Part shown: positions 11,469 through 24,300 of the stretch, piece after piece | How positions within the stretch are numbered: the first letter of the stretch is position 1 | Layout of the letters: each line of letters opens with the position of its first letter | Source: Psophocarpus tetragonolobus | Lineage: Eukaryota > Streptophyta > Magnoliopsida > Fabales > Fabaceae | Length of the DNA stretch: 64,000 nucleotides | Direction: 5' to 3' | Assembly (NCBI GenBank): GCA_037954015.1 | Contig: JAYMYS010000020.1 | Span: forward strand, 372,001 to 436,000 | The notes under the pieces: generated by a model | Told to the model about the DNA's origin: nothing | What the model saw: only the letters and a program-made list of their open reading frames with translations | Databases searched by the model: none | Program-made: the position numbers and the translations under genes

Positions 11469-14400
11469 ACTAGTTGAAGGAGTGAGGATGATGGAGAAGA
11501 AGTAGAAGAAGGAGAACAAGAGGTAAAAATGCAAGTGGAAGCAGAAGAAGGAGAAAAAGAGGGATATGACGAAGGAAAGGAAGAAGAAGAAGGAGATGAA
11601 GATGAAGAAAAGAAAGGAAAGGAGAGGATGAAGAAGAACTGGAAGAAAAAGAACAAGAGGAGGCAGGAGAAGTGGAAGAAAGATAAGAAGAGGAAGAAGA
11701 AGGAGAGTAACTAGAAGAAGTGGAAGAAGGAGAAGAAAAGGAAGAAGAAGAAGATGTGGAAAGTGAAGAAGGTGAACAAGAGGAGGAAGAAGAAGTAGTC
11801 GAAGGAGGTGAGATGAAGAAGAAGAATTGGAAAAAGGAGAAAAAGAGGAAGAGGAAGAAGGAGGGGAAGGGAAGGGAAGAAGAACCAGAAGAAGTGGAAT
11901 CTGGACGAGAAGAGGAAGAAGAAGAAGTGTAAGAATAAGATTTGGGGGAAGGAGAACAAGAGGAAGAGCAACAATGGGAAGCAACAGAAGTCGGGGATGG
12001 AGAAAAAGAGGAAGGAGAAGACGGAAAGGAAAGAAAAAGAAGTTGTGGAAGGAGAAGAAGTGGAAGAAGAGGAAGAGGAAGAAGTGTAAGCAGAACAAGA
12101 GGAAGAAGGAGACGAAAATGAAGAAGAACAACAAGTAGAAGTAGAAGAAGTGGTAGAAGGAGAGAATAAGAGGAATATGAGGAAGTAGTGGAATGAAAGG
12201 AGATGAAGAAGAAGAAGTGGAAGAAGGAGACCAATAGGAAGAAGAAGAAGAAGTGGAAGAATGAGAAAAAGAGGAGGAAGAAGAAGCAATGGAAGGAAAG
12301 GGGAATGAGGAAGAAGTGGAACAAGTAGGAGAAGAAGAAGGGGAGGAAGAAGAAGTAGTGTAGGCAGAAGAAGGGGAAGAAGGAGAAGAGAGGGAAGAAG
12401 AAGAACAAGTGGATGTAGTAGAAGTGGAAGAAGGTGAACAAGAGGAAGAAGAAAAACTAGTTGAAGGAGTGAGGATGATGGAGAAGAAGTAGAAGAAGGA
12501 GAACAAGAGGTAAAAATGCAAGTGGAAGCAGAAGAAGGAGAAAAAGAGGGATATGACGAATGAAAGGAAGAAGAAGAAGGAGATGAAGATGAAGAAAAGA
12601 AAGGAAAGGAGAGGATGAAGAAGAACTGGAAGAAAAAGAACAAGAGGAGGCAGGAGAAGTGGAAGAAAGATAAGAAGAGGAAGAAGAAGGAGAGTAACTA
12701 GAAGAAGTGGAAGAAGGAGAAGAAAAGGAAGAAGAAGAAGATGTGGAAAGTGAAGAAGGTGAGCAAGAGGAGGAAGAAGAAGTAGTCGAAGGAGGTGAGA
12801 TGAAGAAGAAGAATTGGAAAAAGGAGAAAAAGAGGAAGAGGAAGAAGGAGGGGAAGGGAAGGGAAGAAGAACCAGAAGAAGTGGAATCTGGACGAGAAGA
12901 GGAAGAAGAAGAAGAAGAAGCGTAAGAATAAGATTTGGGGGAAGGAGAACAAGAGGAAGAGCAACAATGGGAAGCAACAGAAGTCGGGGATGGAGAAAAA
13001 GAGGAAGGAGAAGACGGAAAGGAAAGAAAAAGAAGTTGTGGAAGGAGAAGAAGTGGAAGAAGAGGAAGAGGAAGAAGTGTAAGCAGAACAAGAGGAAGAA
13101 GGAGACGAAAATGAAGAAGAACAACAAGTAGAAGTAGAAGAAGTGGTAGAAGGAGAGAATAAGAGGAATATGAGGAAGTAGTGGAATGAAAGGAGATGAA
13201 GAAGAAGAAGTGGAAGAAGGAGACCAATAGGAAGAAGAAGAAGAAGTGGAAGAATGAGAAAAAGAGGAGGAAGAAGAAGCAATGGAAGGAAAGGGGAATG
13301 AGGAAGAAGTGGAACAAGTAGGAGAAGAAGAAGGGGAGGAAGAAGAAGTAGTGTAGGCAGAAGAAGGGGAATAAGGAGAAGAGAGGGAAGAAGAAGAACA
13401 AGTGGATGTAGTAGAAGTGGAAGAAGGTGAACAAGAGGAAGAAGAAAAACTAGTTGAAGGAGTGAGGATGATGGAGAAGAAGTAGAAGAAGGAGAACAAG
13501 AGGTAAAAATGCAAGTGGAAGCAGAAGAAGGAGAAAAAGAGGGATATGACGAAGGAAAGGAAGAAGAAGAAGGAGATGAAGATGAAGAAAAGAAAGGAAA
13601 GGAGAGGATGAAGAAGAACTGGAAGAAAAAGAACAAGAGGAGGCAGGAGAAGTGGAAGAAAGATAAGAAGAGGAAGAAGAAGGAGAGTAACTAGAAGAAG
13701 TGGAAGAAGGAGAAGAAAAGGAAGAAGAAGAAGATGTGGAAAGTGAAGAAGGTGAACAAGAGGAGGAAGAAGAAGTAGTCGAAGGAGGTGAGATGAAGAA
13801 GAAGAATTGGAAAAAGGAGAAAAAGAGGAAGAGGAAGAAGGAGGGGAAGGGAAGGGAAGAAGAACCAGAAGAAGTGGAATCTGGACGAGAAGAGGAAGAA
13901 GAAGAAGAAGAAGTGTAAGAATAAGATTTGGGGGAAGGAGAACAAGAGGAAGAGCAACAATGGGAAGCAACAGAAGTCGGGGATGGAGAAAAAGAGGAAG
14001 GAGAAGATGGAAAGGAAAGAAAAAGAAGTTGTGGAAGGAGAAGAAGTGGAAGAAGAGGAAGAGGAAGAAGTGTAAGCAGAACAAGAGGAAGAAGGAGACG
14101 AAAATGAAGAAGAACAACAAGTAGAAGTAGAAGAAGTGGTAGAAGGAGAGAATAAGAGGAATATGAGGAAGTAGTGGAATGAAAGGAGATGAAGAAGAAG
14201 AAGTGGAAGAAGGAGACCAATAGGAAGAAGAAGAAGAAGTGGAAGAATGAGAAAAAGAGGAGGAAGAAGAAGCAATGGAAGGAAAGGGGAATGAGGAAGA
14301 AGTGGAACAAGTAGGAGAAGAAGAAGGGGAGGAAGAAGAAGTAGTGTAGGCAGAAGAAGGGGAAGAAGGAGAAGAGAGGGAAGAAGAAGAACAAGTGGAT

Positions 14401-17400
14401 GTAGTAGAAGTGGAAGAAGGTGAACAAGAGGAAGAAGAAAAACTAGTTGAAGGAGTGAGGATGATGGAGAAGAAGTAGAAGAAGGAGAACAAGAGGTAAA
14501 AATGCAAGTGGAAGCAGAAGAAGGAGAAAAAGAGGGATATGACGAAGGAAAGGAAGAAGAAGAAGGAGATGAAGATGAAGAAAAGAAAGGAAAGGAGAGG
14601 ATGAAGAAGAACTGGAAGAAAAAGAACAAGAGGAGGCAGGAGAAGTGGAAGAAAGATAAGAAGAGGAAGAAGAAGGAGAGTAACTAGAAGAAGTGGAAGA
14701 AGGAGAAGAAAAGGAAGAAGAAGAAGATGTGGAAAGTGAAGAAGGTGAACAAGAGGAGGAAGAAGAAGTAGTCGAAGGAGGTGAGATGAAGAAGAAGAAT
14801 TGGATAAAGGAGAAAAAGAGGAAGAGGAAGAAGGAGGGGAAGGGAAGGGAAGAAGAACCAGAAGAAGTGGAATCTGGACGAGAAGAGGAAGAAGAAGAAG
14901 TGTAAGAATAAGATTTGGGGGAAGGAGAACAAGAGGAAGAGCAACAATGGGAAGCAACAGAAGTCGGGGATGGAGAAAAAGAGGAAGGAGAAGACGGAAA
15001 GGAAAGAAAAAGAAGTTGTGGAAGGAGAAGAAGTGGAAGAAGAGGAAGAGGAAGAAGTGTAAGCAGAACAAGAGGAAGAAGGAGACGAAAATGAAGAAGA
15101 ACAACAAGTAGAAGTAGAAGAAGTGGTAGAAGGAGAGAATAAGAGGAATATGAGGAAGTAGTGGAATGAAAGGAGATGAAGAAGAAGAAGTGGAAGAAGG
15201 AGACCAATAGGAAGAAGAAGAAGAAGTGGAAGAATGAGAAAAAGAGGAGGAAGAAGAAGCAATGGAAGGAAAGGGGAATGAGGAAGAAGTGGAACAAGTA
15301 GGAGAAGAAGAAGGGGAGGAAGAAGAAGTAGTGTAGGCAGAAGAAGGGGAAGAAGGAGAAGAGAGGGAAGAAGAAGAACAAGTGGATGTAGTAGAAGTGG
15401 AAGAAGGTGAACAAGAGGAAGAAGAAAAACTAGTTGAAGGAGTGAGGATGATGGAGAAGAAGTAGAAGAAGGAGAACAAGAGGTAAAAATGCAAGTGGAA
15501 GCAGAAGAAGGAGAAAAAGAGGGATATGACGAATGAAAGGAAGAAGAAGAAGGAGATGAAGATGAAGAAAAGAAAGGAAAGGAGAGGATGAAGAAGAACT
15601 GGAAGAAAAAGAACAAGAGGAGGCAGGAGAAGTGGAAGAAAGATAAGAAGAGGAAGAAGAAGGAGAGTAACTAGAAGAAGTGGAAGAAGGAGAAGAAAAG
15701 GAAGAAGAAGAAGATGTGGAAAGTGAAGAAGGTGAACAAGAGGAGGAAGAAGAAGTAGTCGAAGGAGGTGAGATGAAGAAGAAGAATTGGAAAAAGGAGA
15801 AAAAGAGGAAGAGGAAGAAGGAGGGGAAGGGAAGGGAAGAAGAACCAGAAGAAGTGGAATCTGGACGAGAAGAGGAAGAAGAAGAAGAAGAAGTGTAAGA
15901 ATAAGATTTGGGGGAAGGAGAACAAGAGGAAGAGCAACAATGGGAAGCAACAGAAGTCGGGGATGGAGAAAAAGAGGAAGGAGAAGACGGAAAGGAAAGA
16001 AAAAGAAGTTGTGGAAGGAGAAGAAGTGGAAGAAGAGGAAGAGGAAGAAGTGTAAGCAGAACAAGAGGAAGAAGGAGACGAAAATGAAGAAGAACAACAA
16101 GTAGAAGTAGAAGAAGTGGTAGAAGGAGAGAATAAGAGGAATATGAGGAAGTAGTGGAATGAAAGGAGATGAAGAAGAAGAAGTGGAAGAAGGAGACCAA
16201 TAGGAAGAAGAAGAAGAAGTGGAAGAATGAGAAAAAGAGGAGGAAGAAGAAGCAATGGAAGGAAAGGGGAATGAGGAAGAAGTGGAACAAGTAGGAGAAG
16301 AAGAAGGGGAGGAAGAAGAAGTAGTGTAGGCAGAAGAAGGGGAATAAGGAGAAGAGAGGGAAGAAGAAGAACAAGTGGATGTAGTAGAAGTGGAAGAAGG
16401 TGAACAAGAGGAAGAAGAAAAACTAGTTGAAGGAGTGAGGATGATGGAGAAGAAGTAGAAGAAGGAGAACAAGAGGTAAAAATGCAAGTGGAAGCAGAAG
16501 AAGGAGAAAAAGAGGGATATGACGAAGGAAAGGAAGAAGAAGAAGGAGATGAAGATGAAGAAAAGAAAGGAAAGGAGAGGATGAAGAAGAACTGGAAGAA
16601 AAAGAACAAGAGGAGGCAGGAGAAGTGGAAGAAAGATAAGAAGAGGAAGAAGAAGGAGAGTAACTAGAAGAAGTGGAAGAAGGAGAAGAAAAGGAAGAAG
16701 AAGAAGATGTGGAAAGTGAAGAAGGTGAACAAGAGGAGGAAGAAGAAGTAGTCGAAGGAGGTGAGATGAAGAAGAAGAATTGGAAAAAGGAGAAAAAGAG
16801 GAAGAGGAAGAAGGAGGGGAAGGGAAGGGAAGAAGAACCAGAAGAAGTGGAATCTGGACGAGAAGAGGAAGAAGAAGAAGAAGAAGTGTAAGAATAAGAT
16901 TTGGGGGAAGGAGAACAAGAGGAAGAGCAACAATGGGAAGCAACAGAAGTCGGGGATGGAGAAAAAGAGGAAGGAGAAGATGGAAAGGAAAGAAAAAGAA
17001 GTTGTGGAAGGAGAAGAAGTGGAAGAAGAGGAAGAGGAAGAAGTGTAAGCAGAACAAGAGGAAGAAGGAGACGAAAATGAAGAAGAACAACAAGTAGAAG
17101 TAGAAGAAGTGGTAGAAGGAGAGAATAAGAGGAATATGAGGAAGTAGTGGAATGAAAGGAGATGAAGAAGAAGAAGTGGAAGAAGGAGACCAATAGGAAG
17201 AAGAAGAAGAAGTGGAAGAATGAGAAAAAGAGGAGGAAGAAGAAGCAATGGAAGGAAAGGGGAATGAGGAAGAAGTGGAACAAGTAGGAGAAGAAGAAGG
17301 GGAGGAAGAAGAAGTAGTGTAGGCAGAAGAAGGGGAAGAAGGAGAAGAGACGGAAGAAGAAGAACAAGTGGATGTAGTAGAAGTGGAAGAAGGTGAACAA

Positions 17401-17414
17401 GAGGAAGAAGAAAA
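11469..17414 (+). repeat. Higher-order repeat: two copies of a 2973-bp trimer (X-Y-Z)
   Basis: Three monomer types recur in the same order. Type X (11469 and 14442, 987 bp) has a GAA run shortened by two units. Type Y (12456 and 15429) carries GACGAATG instead of GACGAAGG and GGGGAATAAGG instead of GGGGAAGAAGG. Type Z (13449 and 16422) carries GGAGAAGATGG. Each trimer totals 987+993+993 = 2973 bp. A Z-type unit at 10476 precedes the block, so the Z-X-Y phase can also be read from 10476. X- and Y-like units also sit at 6507 and 7494, but two other monomers separate them from Z, which suggests that an older arrangement was partly reshuffled. Confidence 0.85.
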
Positions 17415-19400
17415 ACTAGTTGAAGGAGTGAGGATGATGGAGAAGAAGTAGAAGAAGGAGAACAAGAGGTAAAAATGCAAGTGGAAGCAGAAGAAGGAGA
17501 AAAAGAGGGATATGACGAAGGAAAGGAAGAAGAAGAAGGAGATGAAGATGAAGAAAAGAAAGGAAAGGAGAGGATGAAGAAGAACTGGAAGAAAAAGAAC
17601 AAGAGGAGGCAGGAGAAGTGGAAGAAAGATAAGAAGAGGAAGAAGAAGGAGAGTAACTAGAAGAAGTGGAAGAAGGAGAAGAAAAGGAAGAAGAAGAAGA
17701 TGTGGAAAGTGAAGAAGGTGAGCAAGAGGAGGAAGAAGAAGTAGTCGAAGGAGGTGAGATGAAGAAGAAGAATTGGAAAAAGGAGAAAAAGAGGAAGAGG
17801 AAGAAGGAGGGGAAGGGAAGGGAAGAAGAACCAGAAGAAGTGGAATCTGGACGAGAAGAGGAAGAAGAAGAAGAAGAAGCGTAAGAATAAGATTTGGGGG
17901 AAGGAGAACAAGAGGAAGAGCAACAATGGGAAGCAACAGAAGTCGGGGATGGAGAAAAAGAGGAAGGAGAAGACGGAAAGGAAAGAAAAAGAAGTTGTGG
18001 AAGGAGAAGAAGTGGAAGAAGAGGAAGAGGAAGAAGTGTAAGCAGAACAAGAGGAAGAAGGAGACGAAAATGAAGAAGAACAACAAGTAGAAGTAGAAGA
18101 AGTGGTAGAAGGAGAGAATAAGAGGAATATGAGGAAGTAGTGGAATGAAAGGAGATGAAGAAGAAGAAGTGGAAGAAGGAGACCAATAGGAAGAAGAAGA
18201 AGAAGTGGAAGAATGAGAAAAAGAGGAGGAAGAAGAAGCAATGGAAGGAAAGGGGAATGAGGAAGAAGTGGAACAAGTAGGAGAAGAAGAAGGGGAGGAA
18301 GAAGAAGTAGTGTAGGCAGAAGAAGGGGAAGAAGGAGAAGAGAGGGAAGAAGAAGAACAAGTGGATGTAGTAGAAGTGGAAGAAGGTGAACAAGAGGAAG
18401 AAGAAAAACTAGTTGAAGGAGTGAGGATGATGGAGAAGAAGTAGAAGAAGGAGAACAAGAGGTAAAAATGCAAGTGGAAGCAGAAGAAGGAGAAAAAGAG
18501 GGATATGACGAAGGAAAGGAAGAAGAAGAAGGAGATGAAGATGAAGAAAAGAAAGGAAAGGAGAGGATGAAGAAGAACTGGAAGAAAAAGAACAAGAGGA
18601 GGCAGGAGAAGTGGAAGAAAGATAAGAAGAGGAAGAAGAAGGAGAGTAACTAGAAGAAGTGGAAGAAGGAGAAGAAAAGGAAGAAGAAGAAGATGTGGAA
18701 AGTGAAGAAGGTGAGCAAGAGGAGGAAGAAGAAGTAGTCGAAGGAGGTGAGATGAAGAAGAAGAATTGGAAAAAGGAGAAAAAGAGGAAGAGGAAGAAGG
18801 AGGGGAAGGGAAGGGAAGAAGAACCAGAAGAAGTGGAATCTGGACGAGAAGAGGAAGAAGAAGAAGAAGAAGCGTAAGGTTAAGATTTGGGGGAAGGAGA
18901 ACAAGAGGAAGAGCAACAATGGGAAGCAACAGAAGTCGGGGATGGAGAAAAAGAGGAAGGAGAAGACGGAAAGGAAAGAAAAAGAAGTTGTGGAAGGAGA
19001 AGAAGTGGAAGAAGAGGAAGAGGAAGAAGTGTAAGCAGAACAAGAGGAAGAAGGAGACGAAAATGAAGAAGAACAACAAGTAGAAGTAGAAGAAGTGGTA
19101 GAAGGAGAGAATAAGAGGAATATGAGGAAGTAGTGGAATGAAAGGAGATGAAGAAGAAGAAGTGGAAGAAGGAGACCAATAGGAAGAAGAAGAAGAAGTG
19201 GAAGAATGAGAAAAAGAGGAGGAAGAAGAAGCAATGGAAGGAAAGGGGAATGAGGAAGAAGTGGAACAAGTAGGAGAAGAAGAAGGGGAGGAAGAAGAAG
19301 TAGTGTAGGCAGAAGAAGGGGAAGAAGGAGAAGAGAGGGAAGAAGAAGAACAAGTGGATGTAGTAGAAGTGGAAGAAGGTGAACAAGAGGAAGAAGAAAA

Positions 19401-20393
19401 ACTAGTTGAAGGAGTGAGGATGATGGAGAAGAAGTAGAAGAAGGAGAACAAGAGGTAAAAATGCAAGTGGAAGCAGAAGAAGGAGAAAAAGAGGGATATG
19501 ACGAAGGAAAGGAAGAAGAAGAAGGAGATGAAGATGAAGAAAAGAAAGGAAAGGAGAGGATGAAGAAGAACTGGAAGAAAAAGAACAAGAGGAGGCAGGA
19601 GAAGTGGAAGAAAGATAAGAAGAGGAAGAAGAAGGAGAGTAACTAGAAGAAGTGGAAGAAGGAGAAGAAAAGGAAGAAGAAGAAGATGTGGAAAGTGAAG
19701 AAGGTGAGCAAGAGGAGGAAGAAGAAGTAGTCGAAGGAGGTGAGATGAAGAAGAAGAATTGGAAAAAGGAGAAAAAGAGGAAGAGGAAGAAGGAGGGGAA
19801 GGGAAGGGAAGAAGAACCAGAAGAAGTGGAATCTGGACGAGAAGAGGAAGAAGAAGAAGAAGAAGTGTAAGAATAAGATTTGGGGGAAGGAGAACAAGAG
19901 GAAGAGCAACAATGGGAAGCAACAGAAGTCGGGGATGGAGAAAAAGAGGAAGGAGAAGATGGAAAGGAAAGAAAAAGAAGTTGTGGAAGGAGAAGAAGTG
20001 GAAGAAGAGGAAGAGGAAGAAGTGTAAGCAGAACAAGAGGAAGAAGGAGACGAAAATGAAGAAGAACAACAAGTAGAAGTAGAAGAAGTGGTAGAAGGAG
20101 AGAATAAGAGGAATATGAGGAAGTAGTGGAATGAAAGGAGATGAAGAAGAAGAAGTGGAAGAAGGAGACCAATAGGAAGAAGAAGAAGAAGTGGAAGAAT
20201 GAGAAAAAGAGGAGGAAGAAGAAGCAATGGAAGGAAAGGGGAATGAGGAAGAAGTGGAACAAGTAGGAGAAGAAGAAGGGGAGGAAGAAGAAGTAGTGTA
20301 GGCAGAAGAAGGGGAAGAAGGAGAAGAGAGGGAAGAAGAAGAACAAGTGGATGTAGTAGAAGTGGAAGAAGGTGAACAAGAGGAAGAAGAAAA
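19401..20393 (+). repeat. Representative 993-bp satellite monomer
   Basis: A full-length unit of the modal size, taken from ACTAGT to ACTAGT. It is built of diverged short sub-repeats around GTGGAAGAAGG followed by (G)AA-rich tracts. On the + strand these tracts read in places as EVEEGEQEEEEE-like codons, but stops (taa, tag, tga) occur in every + frame. A GAA run about 450 bp into the unit ends in GTGTAAG or GCGTAAG and varies in copy number between units. Other positions separating families are GAAC/GAGC, GGAGAAGACGG/GGGGAAGACGG/GGAGAAGATGG, and presence or absence of a 9-bp AGTAGAAGA-like insertion about 40 bp into the unit. I see no conserved hairpin, promoter or protein signature in it. 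Confidence 0.9.
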
Positions 20394-21386
20394 ACTAGTT
20401 GAAGGAGTGAGGATGATGGAGAAGAAGTAGAAGAAGGAGAACAAGAGGTAAAAATGCAAGTGGAAGCAGAAGAAGGAGAAAAAGAGGGATATGACGAAGG
20501 AAAGGAAGAAGAAGAAGGAGATGAAGATGAAGAAAAGAAAGGAAAGGAGAGGATGAAGAAGAACTGGAAGAAAAAGAACAAGAGGAGGCAGGAGAAGTGG
20601 AAGAAAGATAAGAAGAGGAAGAAGAAGGAGAGTAACTAGAAGAAGTGGAAGAAGGAGAAGAAAAGGAAGAAGAAGAAGATGTGGAAAGTGAAGAAGGTGA
20701 GCAAGAGGAGGAAGAAGAAGTAGTCGAAGGAGGTGAGATGAAGAAGAAGAATTGGAAAAAGGAGAAAAAGAGGAAGAGGAAGAAGGAGGGGAAGGGAAGG
20801 GAAGAAGAACCAGAAGAAGTGGAATCTGGACGAGAAGAGGAAGAAGAAGAAGAAGAAGCGTAAGAATAAGATTTGGGGGAAGGAGAACAAGAGGAAGAGC
20901 AACAATGGGAAGCAACAGAAGTCGGGGATGGAGAAAAAGAGGAAGGAGAAGACGGAAAGGAAAGAAAAAGAAGTTGTGGAAGGAGAAGAAGTGGAAGAAG
21001 AGGAAGAGGAAGAAGTGTAAGCAGAACAAGAGGAAGAAGGAGACGAAAATGAAGAAGAACAACAAGTAGAAGTAGAAGAAGTGGTAGAAGGAGAGAATAA
21101 GAGGAATATGAGGAAGTAGTGGAATGAAAGGAGATGAAGAAGAAGAAGTGGAAGAAGGAGACCAATAGGAAGAAGAAGAAGAAGTGGAAGAATGAGAAAA
21201 AGAGGAGGAAGAAGAAGCAATGGAAGGAAAGGGGAATGAGGAAGAAGTGGAACAAGTAGGAGAAGAAGAAGGGGAGGAAGAAGAAGTAGTGTAGGCAGAA
21301 GAAGGGGAAGAAGGAGAAGAGAGGGAAGAAGAAGAACAAGTGGATGTAGTAGAAGTGGAAGAAGGTGAACAAGAGGAAGAAGAAAA

Positions 21387-24300
21387 ACTAGTTGAAGGAG
21401 TGAGGATGATGGAGAAGAAGTAGAAGAAGGAGAACAAGAGGTAAAAATGCAAGTGGAAGCAGAAGAAGGAGAAAAAGAGGGATATGACGAAGGAAAGGAA
21501 GAAGAAGAAGGAGATGAAGATGAAGAAAAGAAAGGAAAGGAGAGGATGAAGAAGAACTGGAAGAAAAAGAACAAGAGGAGGCAGGAGAAGTGGAAGAAAG
21601 ATAAGAAGAGGAAGAAGAAGGAGAGTAACTAGAAGAAGTGGAAGAAGGAGAAGAAAAGGAAGAAGAAGAAGATGTGGAAAGTGAAGAAGGTGAGCAAGAG
21701 GAGGAAGAAGAAGTAGTCGAAGGAGGTGAGATGAAGAAGAAGAATTGGAAAAAGGAGAAAAAGAGGAAGAGGAAGAAGGAGGGGAAGGGAAGGGAAGAAG
21801 AACCAGAAGAAGTGGAATCTGGACGAGAAGAGGAAGAAGAAGAAGAAGAAGTGTAAGAATAAGATTTGGGGGAAGGAGAACAAGAGGAAGAGCAACAATG
21901 GGAAGCAACAGAAGTCGGGGATGGAGAAAAAGAGGAAGGAGAAGATGGAAAGGAAAGAAAAAGAAGTTGTGGAAGGAGAAGAAGTGGAAGAAGAGGAAGA
22001 GGAAGAAGTGTAAGCAGAACAAGAGGAAGAAGGAGACGAAAATGAAGAAGAACAACAAGTAGAAGTAGAAGAAGTGGTAGAAGGAGAGAATAAGAGGAAT
22101 ATGAGGAAGTAGTGGAATGAAAGGAGATGAAGAAGAAGAAGTGGAAGAAGGAGACCAATAGGAAGAAGAAGAAGAAGTGGAAGAATGAGAAAAAGAGGAG
22201 GAAGAAGAAGCAATGGAAGGAAAGGAGAATGAGGAAGAAGTGGAACAAGTAGGAGAAGAAGAAGGGGAGGAAGAAGAAGTAGTGTAGGCAGAAGAAGGGG
22301 AAGAAGGAGAAGAGAGGGAAGAAGAAGAACAAGTGGATGTAGTAGAAGTGGAAGAAGGTGAACAAGAGGAAGAAGAAAAACTAGTTGAAGGAGTGAGGAT
22401 GATGGAGAAGAAGTAGAAGAAGGAGAACAAGAGGTAAAAATGCAAGTGGAAGCAGAAGAAGGAGAAAAAGAGGGATATGACGAAGGAAAGGAAGAAGAAG
22501 AAGGAGATGAAGATGAAGAAAAGAAAGGAAAGGAGAGGATGAAGAAGAACTGGAAGAAAAAGAACAAGAGGAGGCAGGAGAAGTGGAAGAAAGATAAGAA
22601 GAGGAAGAAGAAGGAGAGTAACTAGAAGAAGTGGAAGAAGGAGAAGAAAAGGAAGAAGAAGAAGATGTGGAAAGTGAAGAAGGTGAGCAAGAGGAGGAAG
22701 AAGAAGTAGTCGAAGGAGGTGAGATGAAGAAGAAGAATTGGAAAAAGGAGAAAAAGAGGAAGAGGAAGAAGGAGGGGAAGGGAAGGGAAGAAGAACCAGA
22801 AGAAGTGGAATCTGGACGAGAAGAGGAAGAAGAAGAAGAAGAAGTGTAAGAATAAGATTTGGGGGAAGGAGAACAAGAGGAAGAGCAACAATGGGAAGCA
22901 ACAGAAGTCGGGGATGGAGAAAAAGAGGAAGGAGAAGATGGAAAGGAAAGAAAAAGAAGTTGTGGAAGGAGAAGAAGTGGAAGAAGAGGAAGAGGAAGAA
23001 GTGTAAGCAGAACAAGAGGAAGAAGGAGACGAAAATGAAGAAGAACAACAAGTAGAAGTAGAAGAAGTGGTAGAAGGAGAGAATAAGAGGAATATGAGGA
23101 AGTAGTGGAATGAAAGGAGATGAAGAAGAAGAAGTGGAAGAAGGAGACCAATAGGAAGAAGAAGAAGAAGTGGAAGAATGAGAAAAAGAGGAGGAAGAAG
23201 AAGCAATGGAAGGAAAGGGGAATGAGGAAGAAGTGGAACAAGTAGGAGAAGAAGAAGGGGAGGAAGAAGAAGTAGTGTAGGCAGAAGAAGGGGAAGAAGG
23301 AGAAGAGAGGGAAGAAGAAGAACAAGTGGATGTAGTAGAAGTGGAAGAAGGTGAACAAGAGGAAGAAGAAAAACTAGTTGAAGGAGTGAGGATGATGGAG
23401 AAGAAGTAGAAGAAGGAGAACAAGAGGTAAAAATGCAAGTGGAAGCAGAAGAAGGAGAAAAAGAGGGATATGACGAAGGAAAGGAAGAAGAAGAAGGAGA
23501 TGAAGATGAAGAAAAGAAAGGAAAGGAGAGGATGAAGAAGAACTGGAAGAAAAAGAACAAGAGGAGGCAGGAGAAGTGGAAGAAAGATAAGAAGAGGAAG
23601 AAGAAGGAGAGTAACTAGAAGAAGTGGAAGAAGGAGAAGAAAAGGAAGAAGAAGAAGATGTGGAAAGTGAAGAAGGTGAGCAAGAGGAGGAAGAAGAAGT
23701 AGTCGAAGGAGGTGAGATGAAGAAGAAGAATTGGAAAAAGGAGAAAAAGAGGAAGAGGAAGAAGGAGGGGAAGGGAAGGGAAGAAGAACCAGAAGAAGTG
23801 GAATCTGGACGAGAAGAGGAAGAAGAAGAAGAAGAAGTGTAAGAATAAGATTTGGGGGAAGGAGAACAAGAGGAAGAGCAACAATGGGAAGCAACAGAAG
23901 TCGGGGATGGAGAAAAAGAGGAAGGAGAAGATGGAAAGGAAAGAAAAAGAAGTTGTGGAAGGAGAAGAAGTGGAAGAAGAGGAAGAGGAAGAAGTGTAAG
24001 CAGAACAAGAGGAAGAAGGAGACGAAAATGAAGAAGAACAACAAGTAGAAGTAGAAGAAGTGGTAGAAGGAGAGAATAAGAGGAATATGAGGAAGTAGTG
24101 GAATGAAAGGAGATGAAGAAGAAGAAGTGGAAGAAGGAGACCAATAGGAAGAAGAAGAAGAAGTGGAAGAATGAGAAAAAGAGGAGGAAGAAGAAGCAAT
24201 GGAAGGAAAGGAGAATGAGGAAGAAGTGGAACAAGTAGGAGAAGAAGAAGGGGAGGAAGAAGAAGTAGTGTAGGCAGAAGAAGGGGAAGAAGGAGAAGAG

